Below, in pieces: positions 29,381 to 37,587 of a stretch of DNA of 64,000 bases. The position numbers and the translations under genes were made by a program. Position 1 is the stretch's first letter; each line of letters opens with the position of its first letter. Below the pieces are notes generated by a model. The model searched no databases and was not told the origin of the DNA. It saw only the letters and a program-made list of their open reading frames with translations. Where the stretch lies: contig NZ_JANUXV010000004.1 in the NCBI RefSeq assembly GCF_024814355.1, positions 62,001 to 126,000 on the forward strand, read 5' to 3'. This stretch comes from Gleimia sp. 6138-11-ORH1. GTDB taxonomy: Bacteria; Actinomycetota; Actinomycetes; Actinomycetales; Actinomycetaceae.

Positions 29381-30652
29381 ATGACGCATTCACACCAGCA
29401 TGGCGCAATCGACCTTCCGCAACAGCACCTTCGGCGGATCCGAGTTATTTTGACTGCCCTGGTAGTTCCGCTAGCGGTACTCACGTTGATTGGCATGGTT
29501 TGGCTGTGGCCCTCCAGCGAGAATTCTCCAGTTGGCAGTATTCCTCCCTTTTCGGAAGGAACTACAGTTACCAAAGCTAAAGTAACTAGCTTAGATGTGG
29601 ATAATTGTCAGTTAGATTCAGCCGGTAATCCTTCCACAGAGCAGCCCACTTTACCCGGGTACACAACGATCCCAAACTCTGATCGTTTAGTTCCTTCTGC
29701 TCTTTGTGCGCAGATTTTAGAAGGACCATCTAATGGTTTAGAAGTACAGCTACAGGTTGCCCCAGAGAAATTTTCAGCCATTTCAGTGGGAGACACCATC
29801 ACCGTTTTACGCACAGAAACTGGGGGGACACAAGGAGTTATCCATGTTTTTTGGGATATGGAACGCACCAGCCCACTGTTGATTCTTTTTGGTATTTACC
29901 TGATCTTAGTGGTTGTAGTAGCTCGGCTTCGTGGTTTAGCTGCGATTGCTGGTTTAACTGCGTCGATTTTGATTCTCGTTTATTTTGTGATGCCAGCTTT
30001 AATGGAAGGTAAGTCTGCCCTCCTGGTGACTTTAAGCGGCGTTTCGGCAATGCTATTTGCTTCTGTTTACTTTGCGCATGGGATTTCCATTCGGACAACC
30101 ACCGCATTATTAGGAACTTTCGGGGGAATGGCTTTAACCGTTTTCCTTGCCTTTTGGCAGGTTGATGCCGTTCATCTTTCGGGTGGATCAACTGAAGAGT
30201 CTCGTTTAATTTTTGGATTCCTCCCAGAGGTTTCTCTACAGTCATTACTTATTTGCGGGATTGTGATTGCCGCTTTAGGGGCTTTAAATGATGTCACGAT
30301 TACACAAGCATCCACCGTGTGGGAATTGCACGCAGCTAATCCTCTAATGGGGAAAACTAAGTTATTCTCTCACGCTATGCGTGTAGGACGCGATCATATT
30401 GCCTCAACTGTTTATACTTTGGCGTTCGCTTATGCAGGAACGGCGCTTCCTGCTTTGCTTTTAGCTCTGATGGTTAATCGTCCGCTTTTAGAGATCGCGG
30501 TAACTGCAGAGATAGCAGAAGAGATTGTACGTACGCTAATCGCTTCGATTGGTTTGATTATTTCTATTCCGCTTACTACTTTTATTGGTGCGTTACTGGT
30601 AGTTTTCACACAGGGACATCAAAAGGATCCGCAGCCATTAGCTAGCGAATAG
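29381..30652 (+). CDS. YibE/F family membrane protein
   Basis: A 423-residue protein. One N-terminal membrane helix (about 20-45) precedes an extracytoplasmic OB-like region (50-165). Seven or so further helices follow, with family blocks VVVVARLRGLAAIAGL, FGFLPEVSLQSLLICGIVIAALGALNDVTITQAS and MRVGRDHIASTVYTLAFAYAGTALP. YibE/F proteins are conserved in Gram-positives but their transport role is undefined. The short His-rich start (THSHQHG) could bind metal, which fits the copper genes just downstream, though this is only suggestive. Confidence 0.87.
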   Translation: MTHSHQHGAIDLPQQHLRRIRVILTALVVPLAVLTLIGMVWLWPSSENSPVGSIPPFSEGTTVTKAKVTSLDVDNCQLDSAGNPSTEQPTLPGYTTIPNSDRLVPSALCAQILEGPSNGLEVQLQVAPEKFSAISVGDTITVLRTETGGTQGVIHVFWDMERTSPLLILFGIYLILVVVVARLRGLAAIAGLTASILILVYFVMPALMEGKSALLVTLSGVSAMLFASVYFAHGISIRTTTALLGTFGGMALTVFLAFWQVDAVHLSGGSTEESRLIFGFLPEVSLQSLLICGIVIAALGALNDVTITQASTVWELHAANPLMGKTKLFSHAMRVGRDHIASTVYTLAFAYAGTALPALLLALMVNRPLLEIAVTAEIAEEIVRTLIASIGLIISIPLTTFIGALLVVFTQGHQKDPQPLASE

Positions 30653-30695
30653 TTTGAGTTTTCTCCATTTACATTTACTAAGAAAGGAAATCATT

Positions 30696-30929
30696 ATGAG
30701 TACTTACAAGATTGAAGTTAAGGGGCTTACCTGTGGGCACTGCGTTGCTTCAGTAACTGAAGAATTGCAAGAAATTCCTGAGGTTTCTGCTGTGGAGGTA
30801 GCTTTAAATGCTGGTAAAGAAGCAGTTTCTGTTGCTTCGGTAACTACTTCTGCTGAAGTAAGTGAAGCTGCTTTTGCTAACGCAGTTGACGAGGCCGGTT
30901 ATGAACTGGTTTCTGTTTCGGCTGACTGA
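30696..30929 (+). CDS. copZ: Copper chaperone, HMA domain
   Basis: A 77-residue single heavy-metal-associated domain with the ligand motif LTCGHC (Cys13, Cys16) and the expected beta-alpha-beta-beta-alpha-beta length. An AAAGGAA ribosome site precedes ATG 30696, so I reject the longer frame from 30654. It is 44 nt after the YibE/F gene and 207 nt before a copper-type ATPase. The likely job is to deliver Cu(I) to that exporter, or to a regulator not seen here. Confidence 0.93.
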   Translation: MSTYKIEVKGLTCGHCVASVTEELQEIPEVSAVEVALNAGKEAVSVASVTTSAEVSEAAFANAVDEAGYELVSVSAD

Positions 30930-30993
30930 TCTTTATTTCTTTTAAACGGGTGGCCTCTTATTTTCGAGATTATCCGTTATTTTCTGTTTCTCC

Positions 30994-31089
30994 GCGGAGC
31001 GTAACACGCCGAGTTGGTTTACAGTCTTTTAGACAGCCAGCTTTTGGTTTTCTTTATTTTGATAATCACTTCGGCGTGTTACGCTCCGG
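30994..31089. repeat. Palindromic element with widened loop between copZ and copA
   Basis: Arms GCGTAACACGCCG (30999-31011) and CGGCGTGTTACGC (31072-31084) are separated by 60 nt rather than 13. The interval is AT-rich. The spacing suggests insertion into, or expansion of, a canonical loop. Confidence 0.85.
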
Positions 31090-31136
31090 GGATTTTGGAG
31101 ATGTTGGCTTTTATTTTCCACTGGTATTGGAGCATT

Positions 31137-33668
31137 ATGGGTACCTCTACTGAGAATCGTGCGGTTAAGCTGCGGAATCGTCTTTTTATTTCAAGTATTC
31201 TTACTTTTCCGGTCATGTTTATCTCAATGATTCCTGCTTTACAGTTTGCCGGCTGGCAGTGGGTGGTTGCAGTTTTGGCAACTCCGGTGGCAGTTTGGGG
31301 AGCTTATCCTTTCCACCGCGCAGCATTTCAAGCTGGCCGCCACGGTGGGTTCACGATGGATACGCTGGTTTCCCTGGGGGTAATTGCTGCGATGGGTTGG
31401 TCTTTGTGGGCACTGTTTTTCACTGAGGCGGGCACGTGGGGGCATGTGATGCATATGTCTTTCCTTCCGCAGAATACTTCTGGTCACCCCGAGTTGTATT
31501 TTGAAACTGCTGCGGTGGTGACAACTTTCCTGCTGGCTGGCAGATACGCGGAAAGTTACACTCGCGCGCAAGCTGGTGACGCTTTACGTACCCTGCTGGA
31601 GTTAGGGGCTAAGTCGGCGGTAAGGATTGAAGCTGATGATAGTTTAAGTGAAGTTCCTGCCCAAGAGCTGGCGGTCGGTGATTTGGTTTTAGTGCGTCCG
31701 GGCGAGAAAATTCCAGCTGATGGGGTGGTGGAATCTGGTTCCGCTGCAGTTGATACGTCTCTTTTAACGGGTGAGCCGCTCCCAGTTTTCGTTTCTCAAA
31801 CGGATGCGGTGACCGGGGGGACGATTAACACTGATGGGGTATTAAAGGTACGCCTTACGAAAGTTGGCGCTGAGACAACTTTGGCGCAAATCGGTGAGTT
31901 GGTAACTGCCGCGCAGTTAGGGAAAGCTCCGGTACAGCGCCTTGCTGACCGAGTTTCGGGAGTTTTTGTTCCGGTTGTTTTGGTAATTTCTGCACTTACT
32001 TTGGCTGGCTGGCTGCTAGCGGGAGCTTCCACTCAAGCTGCGTTTACTGCTGCTGTGGCGGTGCTGGTGATTGCTTGCCCCTGCGCTTTGGGGTTGGCTA
32101 CTCCCACTGCTTTACTGGTTGGCTCGGGACGAGCTTCTCAGCTGGGGATTGTGATTAAAGGCCCGGAGATTTTGGAATCGACGCGGCAGATTGACACGAT
32201 TTTGTTGGATAAAACTGGGACGATTACCGCTGGCAAAATGCGGGTCGCTGAGTTCATTACAGCTTCGGATACTAATTTTTCCGAGGGCGGTGTGTCTGAC
32301 TCTCAGTTCACTTCTTGGGCAGCTGCTGTTGAAGCTCAGTCATCTCACCCCATCGCTACTGCAATAGTGGATCATCACGCTTCCCTCTCCGCGGAGCGTA
32401 ACACGCCGAGTACACAACCAGTTCCCGCGGAGCGTAACACGCCGAGTACACCACCAGCTGGCTTACCACCCGTTTCTGATTTCTTTAACCACGCTGGTTT
32501 TGGAGCCTCAGCAAACGTCCTAAATAAAAGGGTTTTTGTTGGCAGCGAAAAGTTCCTGGGCGACCTCGGCTTTGATTTAACTGCTTGGCAACCACGTCTG
32601 CAAACCGGATATGCAGAGGGGGCAACCGTAGTAGTTGTCGGCGCGATTGCGCAAACGGAACTTTCCCACCTCACCCCCAGCAGAGCAGCAAATACCCACC
32701 CTGAAGATTCTGCGCACACCAGCAGTCAAACTGCTATAGAAACTGGTGCAACACAATCAGAAAATGATGTTTCGCAACTCGTAGTAGAACTATCGGTTCA
32801 GGGGATGACCTGCGCGTCTTGTGTGCGCCGGGTAGAGAGGAAACTCGAAAAGCTCCCCGGCGTATCCGCACAAGTTAATCTGGCAACAGAAACAGCGCGC
32901 ATTACATTGTCGAGCACACAGTTTACCGACCCGGCGAAAGAGTTAGCTGAAACTGTAGAAAAAGCCGGTTATGGGGCAAAGATCCTCTCCCAAACCGCCC
33001 TCGAGAAGAAAACTGAAAGCATTTTAGACCAATCCACGCCCACTCACCATGAGTGGGAAAATGCGGCGGCAATTTTGGAAACTGTGCCAGCTGCAGCTAA
33101 GCAGATTGTGGGAGTTTATTTGATTTCTGACCAGATTAAGCCCAGTAGCGCGCAAGCGGTAACGCAGTTGCGTGAGCTGGGGATCACGCCGATTATGCTC
33201 ACTGGTGACAATCAGATTTCCGCGGAAAAAGTCGCTGCCCAGGTGGGGATTACGCAAGTTTTCGCGCAGGTTTTACCTGCTGAAAAACGCGATCATGTGG
33301 CTCGGTTACAAGCTGAAGGTAAAGTTGTGGCGATGGTTGGTGACGGCGTGAATGATGCGGCGGCGCTGGCTCAAGCTGGCGTGCAGGGGCTGGGAATCGC
33401 CATGGGGTCTGGCACGGACACGGCGATTGAGGCTTCCGATATTACTTTAATCCGCGCGGATTTAGCTAGTGTTCCTACGGCTATTCGGATTTCTCGAGCA
33501 ACTTTGCGGGTCATTAAACAGAATCTTTTCTGGGCTTTTGCTTACAACGTGGCGGCGATTCCTCTGGCGGTGGCAGGTTTGCTTAATCCGATGATTGCGG
33601 GGGCGGCGATGGCTTGTTCTTCAGTGCTGGTGGTCTCTAACTCGCTGCGCCTGCGCCGGTTTAAATAG
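31137..33668 (+). CDS. copA: Copper-type P1B ATPase with HMA domain inside its nucleotide-binding domain
   Basis: An 843-residue heavy-metal ATPase, probably a Cu(I) exporter. Visible in order: TM region without an N-terminal HMA, SLLTGEP actuator loop, [11 protein letters not shown] ion-binding helix, phosphorylated D358 in DKTGT, HP motif (H404), TGDN (D691), [13 protein letters not shown], and a Met-Ser-Ser type last helix. Between HP and TGDN sits a full HMA domain (about 548-625) with GMTCASC (Cys559, Cys562). Residues 419-441 are encoded by two in-frame palindromic-element half-sites. The D358-D691 interval is roughly 330 residues, far above the usual 140 or so. I start at 31137 (TTGGAG site); the frame upstream runs through the repeat. 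Confidence 0.93.
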   Translation: MGTSTENRAVKLRNRLFISSILTFPVMFISMIPALQFAGWQWVVAVLATPVAVWGAYPFHRAAFQAGRHGGFTMDTLVSLGVIAAMGWSLWALFFTEAGTWGHVMHMSFLPQNTSGHPELYFETAAVVTTFLLAGRYAESYTRAQAGDALRTLLELGAKSAVRIEADDSLSEVPAQELAVGDLVLVRPGEKIPADGVVESGSAAVDTSLLTGEPLPVFVSQTDAVTGGTINTDGVLKVRLTKVGAETTLAQIGELVTAAQLGKAPVQRLADRVSGVFVPVVLVISALTLAGWLLAGASTQAAFTAAVAVLVIACPCALGLATPTALLVGSGRASQLGIVIKGPEILESTRQIDTILLDKTGTITAGKMRVAEFITASDTNFSEGGVSDSQFTSWAAAVEAQSSHPIATAIVDHHASLSAERNTPSTQPVPAERNTPSTPPAGLPPVSDFFNHAGFGASANVLNKRVFVGSEKFLGDLGFDLTAWQPRLQTGYAEGATVVVVGAIAQTELSHLTPSRAANTHPEDSAHTSSQTAIETGATQSENDVSQLVVELSVQGMTCASCVRRVERKLEKLPGVSAQVNLATETARITLSSTQFTDPAKELAETVEKAGYGAKILSQTALEKKTESILDQSTPTHHEWENAAAILETVPAAAKQIVGVYLISDQIKPSSAQAVTQLRELGITPIMLTGDNQISAEKVAAQVGITQVFAQVLPAEKRDHVARLQAEGKVVAMVGDGVNDAAALAQAGVQGLGIAMGSGTDTAIEASDITLIRADLASVPTAIRISRATLRVIKQNLFWAFAYNVAAIPLAVAGLLNPMIAGAAMACSSVLVVSNSLRLRRFK
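32391..32447. repeat. Two palindromic-element half-sites inside copA
   Basis: Two direct copies of GCGGAGCGTAACACGCCGAG start 36 nt apart (32391 and 32427). The 36-nt period keeps the frame and encodes AERNTPST twice. Neither copy introduces a stop, because the TAA is read out of frame. Confidence 0.92.
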
Positions 33669-33714
33669 CCGTCACTTCTAAATTCCCGATCCTGCGGAAG
33701 CGTCTTTAATTTTT

Positions 33715-33761
33715 AGAAGCGTAACTCGCCGATTTCACTTGAGTCGGCGAGTTACGCTTCT
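33715..33761. repeat. Canonical 47-nt palindromic element, TCGCC subtype
   Basis: Arms GCGTAACTCGCCG (33719-33731) and CGGCGAGTTACGC (33745-33757) flank the 13-nt loop ATTTCACTTGAGT. Outer bases are AGAA/TTCT, a compensated change from CGGA/TCCG. It lies between the convergent copA and dedA genes. Confidence 0.93.
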
Positions 33762-33822
33762 GTAGTATTTGGGTTTGCTTTTCCTATTTCCCGAGGGCGT
33801 TCCGCTAACGTCTCCTATTCTT

Positions 33823-33869
33823 CGGAGCGTATCTTAACGGGTTAAATCAATTCGGCGTGTTACGCTCCG
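33823..33869. repeat. 47-nt palindromic element with decayed left arm, overlapping the dedA stop
   Basis: The right arm CGGCGTGTTACGC (33853-33865) is intact and contains the dedA stop codon at 33860-33862. The left arm is GCGTATCTTAACG. The 13-nt loop is GGTTAAATCAATT and the 47-nt length is kept. Confidence 0.85.
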
Positions 33870-34645
33870 GGGGTAGAAGCCTGCTTAGCTCGGCGTTTAT
33901 GGAGGAAGTATTCCACAAACATTGGAAGTACTGAAACAAAAACAATCAGGAAAATAATGGCACTTAGGTTATCGTGAATAAACGGAATCCCACCTAAGGC
34001 AGAGCCGATTAAAGTCAGTCCACCTCCCCACAGTAAGGCTCCGACTAAATTCCAAAGCGCAAATTTGGTGCGGTTATAGCCTGCTATGCCAGCAGCGATT
34101 GGCACGAAAGTGCGAACGAATGGAACGAAACGTCCCATCACCAGGGAACGTCCCCCGTAGTGTGCGAAGAAGTTTTCAGACTTCACCAGGTGCTCATTTT
34201 TTAAGAAGCGGGCGTCATCTGAAAAGAGTTTCCGCCCGAACTTTTCACCGATCCAGTAGCCAACTTGGGATCCAGCCATAGCGCAGGCAACGATAGTGAG
34301 AATCAAAACCCAGAGGTTTAATCCCAGCTGCGAGTGAAGTAAACCAGCGGAAAAGACCAGGGAGTCTCCGGGGAGAACGGGAAAAAGAACCCCAGATTCA
34401 ATGAAAACAATTAAGGCGACGCCTAAGAGAACCCATTTCCCAAGGGCAAGTAGCAGAGTCTCAGGATTTTTAAACCACTCCAGTAAAGTGCTGAACCAAT
34501 TGGAATCATTTCCTGTCATTGGTTGGCTCATTTCGGTTAAAAACGCTTCTGAAACTGTCGTTAGCAAGTTCTGGTCGTATATAACCGGCGCGTTTAGTTG
34601 AGCACTTACGTCTGTGGCTAGTTGCGTGGCTAAATCCAAGTACAT
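33860..34645 (-). CDS. DedA family membrane protein
   Basis: A 261-residue DedA/SNARE-associated family protein, now considered lipid (undecaprenyl phosphate or phospholipid) transporters. Visible are IESGVLFPVLPGDSLVFSAGLL near residue 82, GYWIGEKFGRKLF, and the diagnostic GGRSLVMGRFVPFVRTFVPIAAG near 165. A 55-residue N-terminal extension precedes the first helix. The last residues, Pro-Gly-Ala-stop, are encoded by the arm of a palindromic element. Confidence 0.92.
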   Translation of the reverse strand: MYLDLATQLATDVSAQLNAPVIYDQNLLTTVSEAFLTEMSQPMTGNDSNWFSTLLEWFKNPETLLLALGKWVLLGVALIVFIESGVLFPVLPGDSLVFSAGLLHSQLGLNLWVLILTIVACAMAGSQVGYWIGEKFGRKLFSDDARFLKNEHLVKSENFFAHYGGRSLVMGRFVPFVRTFVPIAAGIAGYNRTKFALWNLVGALLWGGGLTLIGSALGGIPFIHDNLSAIIFLIVFVSVLPMFVEYFLHKRRAKQASTPGA

Positions 34646-34855
34646 TCTTTACTTGTGCCTTCCTATTTTTCTATCTTTTCCTTTGAACAGACTACTTTGT
34701 GTCTGCTCCAGACGCTAGCTTTAATTTCGCAACGTACCAAATTTCACAGCATTTGTAGGATTAACCAGTTTATTCCCATTTTCTAAAAACGTGAGTTTCT
34801 CTAAATTCTGCCTACTTCTAATGCATTTGGGTGAAAACTATGAAAATATCTTTTT

Positions 34856-35689
34856 ATGGATTCAACTCGACGCATTCAAACATTGTTACTCGCCGTGGGC
34901 GGGGTATTAGTTCTAGTAATCGCTTTCTACATGGGTTTACATTTTGGTAAACAGCAGGCAAGCAGTTCTTCCGCAGGTACTGATTCTTCCAACAGTGCTT
35001 CGGATAATAAGGACGCTAAAAAAGATGCTAAGACTGAGACAAAAGGTGACGGTAAGCCCGTTGCCAACGCTGATTTAGTACCTGGACGTGATTACGCTCC
35101 CAGCCACACTGATCCGAAGATTTTGGAATTGGTGCGAGCAGAAGTTCACCGTAAAGCAGATGACCCACGTGCCATCGGGGATCCGAATGCGCCCGTAGTT
35201 TTGGTTTCATATGAAGATTTTGCTTGCCCAATGTGCGGTGTATACCACAGCAACACCCATGAAAAACTACTTAAATTAGTTGATGAAGGTAAGCTTCGAA
35301 TCGAATTTCGTGACCTGGTAATCTTCCCTAACTACAACTCTCAACTTGCCCACCAAGGAGCCCGCGCTGCCGGCCAGCAAGGAAAATTCTGGGAGTTCAC
35401 TAAGGAAGCTTTCGCCCTCACCGCTAATGGCGCGCACCCCCAATACACCAAAGAACTTATTTTAGATTTAGCTAAAAGAGCGGGTGTAGAAAATCTCTCC
35501 GCTTTTGAAAAGGCTTTTGAATCTGAAGAGATTGTTAATGGCGTGCAAGAAGAAACTCTGCATGCGCGTCAAAACCTGGGATTAACTGGCACACCATTTT
35601 TCATCGTTGGTGACGCAGTTGTTTCCGGAGCGCAGCCAACCGAATACTTCTTTAACACCATTGAACAGCAACTGATTGAAGCTAAGTGA
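34856..35689 (+). CDS. DsbA-like thiol-disulfide oxidoreductase, membrane-anchored
   Basis: A 277-residue protein with an N-terminal membrane helix (8-29), a Ser/Lys-rich linker (30-75), and a thioredoxin-fold domain (108-277) of the DsbA/thioredoxin_4 type. The active site is C124-P-M-C127 in YEDFACPMC. The cis-proline loop is visible as TGTPFFIV. It probably forms or exchanges disulfides in exported proteins. Its stop overlaps the downstream ccdA-like gene, suggesting that CcdA passes electrons to it or to a related partner. Confidence 0.9.
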   Translation: MDSTRRIQTLLLAVGGVLVLVIAFYMGLHFGKQQASSSSAGTDSSNSASDNKDAKKDAKTETKGDGKPVANADLVPGRDYAPSHTDPKILELVRAEVHRKADDPRAIGDPNAPVVLVSYEDFACPMCGVYHSNTHEKLLKLVDEGKLRIEFRDLVIFPNYNSQLAHQGARAAGQQGKFWEFTKEAFALTANGAHPQYTKELILDLAKRAGVENLSAFEKAFESEEIVNGVQEETLHARQNLGLTGTPFFIVGDAVVSGAQPTEYFFNTIEQQLIEAK

Positions 35690-36582
35690 TGCACGTTTCG
35701 TACCTGATCGCTTTTGTTGGTGGGGCGCTCACCATATTTGCGCCCTGCGCAGCAATGCTACTGCCGTCTTTCTTCGCCTACGCTTTTTCTTCAACTCGGG
35801 TTATGTTGGCCCGTACTGGGGTTTTCGCGTTGGGAGTTATTTTAGCGCTCCTACCTTTTGGAGCGTTTGCCGGTACTTTCGGGCATTTCTTACGCGATAA
35901 TTCTGCCACGGTTTCCTTAATTGCCGGTGCCGTAATCATCGTACTGGGGTTCATGCAAGCATTCAGCTTGACCTTCCCCGTCCCACAGTTTGCTTCTAAG
36001 TTAATGTCGCAAACTACTTCTGCCAGCACACCTGTTTCTAAAACAACAGCGACTGAAACAGGCGTTGGGGATACTGCAGATTCTGCGAACAATAAGGTTC
36101 CTTCAGCAATGGGCGTTTTCCTCTTAGGCTTAGGCTATGCTTTAGCCGGGGTTGGCTGTTCTGGCCCAATTTTAGGTGCAGTACTGGCTTACGGTTCCTT
36201 AGGAGGATCCGTTATTGATGGTATGTTACTGATGGTTTTCTATGGTCTGGGCATGGCAACACCAGTTGTCCTGTTAGCTTTACTGTGGGATTCGTTGAAG
36301 GTTAATCAGAAGGCTTTGTTGCGCCCTCGACCAGTGCAGATCTTTGGTCGCTGGACGACTGTTATGAACTTAATTTCCGGTCATATTTTTGTTGTCTTGG
36401 GCGCGATTTTGATGTTCTCGGGTGGGCAGTTAGACAATTTCTCTTTGCTCACCGGGGAGCAGCAAATCGAGTTGGAAAGCACCGTTGCGGCGGCTTTAGC
36501 TGCAGTTCCCGGCTGGCTTTTCATTGCTTTGTTTGCGGTTATCCTGGCTTTGTTGGGCTTGAAGTTTAAGTCCTCTAAGTAG
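35686..36582 (+). CDS. CcdA/DsbD-type transmembrane thiol reductant transporter
   Basis: A 298-residue membrane protein with about six helices. The two redox cysteines of the CcdA family sit in FAPCAAMLLPSFFAY (first helix) and GVGCSGPILGAVLAYG (fourth helix). GMATPVVLLALL and an MNLISGHIFVVLGAILMFSG end are also typical. It moves reducing equivalents across the membrane to extracytoplasmic thioredoxin-like proteins. The start is GTG 35686 or ATG 35689 within GTGATG; both overlap the DsbA stop. The 40-residue polar loop at about 108-140 is longer than usual. Confidence 0.9.
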   Translation: MMHVSYLIAFVGGALTIFAPCAAMLLPSFFAYAFSSTRVMLARTGVFALGVILALLPFGAFAGTFGHFLRDNSATVSLIAGAVIIVLGFMQAFSLTFPVPQFASKLMSQTTSASTPVSKTTATETGVGDTADSANNKVPSAMGVFLLGLGYALAGVGCSGPILGAVLAYGSLGGSVIDGMLLMVFYGLGMATPVVLLALLWDSLKVNQKALLRPRPVQIFGRWTTVMNLISGHIFVVLGAILMFSGGQLDNFSLLTGEQQIELESTVAAALAAVPGWLFIALFAVILALLGLKFKSSK

Positions 36583-36605
36583 TCTCAGAAAGTCATTTAC
36601 CCACT

Positions 36606-37415
36606 ATGATCCCCACCTTGCAACTTCGAGGTTTGCTCAGAGTTTTGGCAGAATTCACTGCGATTGTGAGCATTTCCTATACGGTTGCAATGGTGGGGGT
36701 TTTCTTGTCTCGTTCTTTAACGGATCACGATGTGCCTGCGCTGGCAAAGTTGCATGATCCTTTGGCGGCTTTAACTCAGGTGGCGATCCCGGCTTTAGTT
36801 TGTATTTTTATTACGAGGGCGGTGATTCATCGGCGTGAGTTGCAGCATGTTGTCTGGCAGGAACCTGAGTATGTTTCTCCTCGTTTAGGTGGTAAAGCTC
36901 CGGTAGTGGCTCCGCCGTTAGATACTTATGATGATTTATTTTTTGCCCCCGCTTTGTCTCATGAGCCGGATCCGCTAATTGAGATTGATATTCAACCGCG
37001 AGTTTCTCGGCTGTGGTGGCTGGTTGGTATGCTCACGGTTTTTGGGATCAGTATCGTTTTCTTAGTTTTTTTAACTAATCTGCAGGTTAGTTTAGATAGT
37101 GTTTTAGCGGGAACTTTCGCGGCGGCGGCTTTAGCGGTGGCGCAGGAGTATTTGCTGCGTGGCTTGATTGTGGCTGAGGTACGTCGCTTTACTAAAAGGC
37201 AGCGGTGGTCTCTTTTGGTTTCAACGGTGCTGACTTTCTTTTGGATGATTCCTATTTCTTTGACGGCTGCGACTCCCACGAATGTTTTGGTGGTGCTCTT
37301 GTTTGGCACGCTTTTAGCCGTGCCTGCTTTTGCATTGCGACGTATTTTCGCGTCATTATGGGCGCCGATTATCGGCCAGTTCCTCTTTTTCACAGCATTT
37401 TTGGTATTGCTTTAA
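36606..37415 (+). CDS. CPBP-like membrane protein with altered protease motif
   Basis: A 269-residue polytopic protein; about seven helices and a polar cytoplasmic section at 76-130. Helices after residue 165 follow the CPBP (Abi/Rce1) family: the EExxxR motif appears as QEYLLR (Q180, E181, R185), followed by an FFWMIPI helix and PAFALRRIFASLWAPIIGQ, where a His is usual before the last helix. With the first Glu replaced by Gln and the final His by Gln, it is probably not an active protease. It lies 24 nt after ccdA and likely shares its transcript. Confidence 0.75.
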   Translation: MIPTLQLRGLLRVLAEFTAIVSISYTVAMVGVFLSRSLTDHDVPALAKLHDPLAALTQVAIPALVCIFITRAVIHRRELQHVVWQEPEYVSPRLGGKAPVVAPPLDTYDDLFFAPALSHEPDPLIEIDIQPRVSRLWWLVGMLTVFGISIVFLVFLTNLQVSLDSVLAGTFAAAALAVAQEYLLRGLIVAEVRRFTKRQRWSLLVSTVLTFFWMIPISLTAATPTNVLVVLLFGTLLAVPAFALRRIFASLWAPIIGQFLFFTAFLVLL

Positions 37416-37497
37416 ACGCTTTTTAGCGTTACTGCGCTTTGTGTTTACTGCGTGTGTATATTTCCTTTTATTGTTTAGTTTTGTACCTAAACTTTCG

Positions 37498-37544
37498 CGG
37501 AGCGTAACACGCCGCTTTGATTAAAGTCGGCGTGTTACGCTCCG
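37498..37544. repeat. Canonical 47-nt palindromic element
   Basis: Arms GCGTAACACGCCG (37502-37514) and CGGCGTGTTACGC (37528-37540) flank the 13-nt loop CTTTGATTAAAGT, which can extend the stem. A further half-site at 37581-37593 contains the stop codon of brnQ. Confidence 0.94.
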
Positions 37545-37587
37545 CGAATTTGTTATGTAGTTAGAAGTAATTTATTAAATCGGCGTG

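Noticed and set aside
31014-31136. Upstream extension of copA by 41 residues
   Set aside because: It runs through the right arm of a palindromic element, lacks family similarity, and a ribosome site supports the start at 31137.
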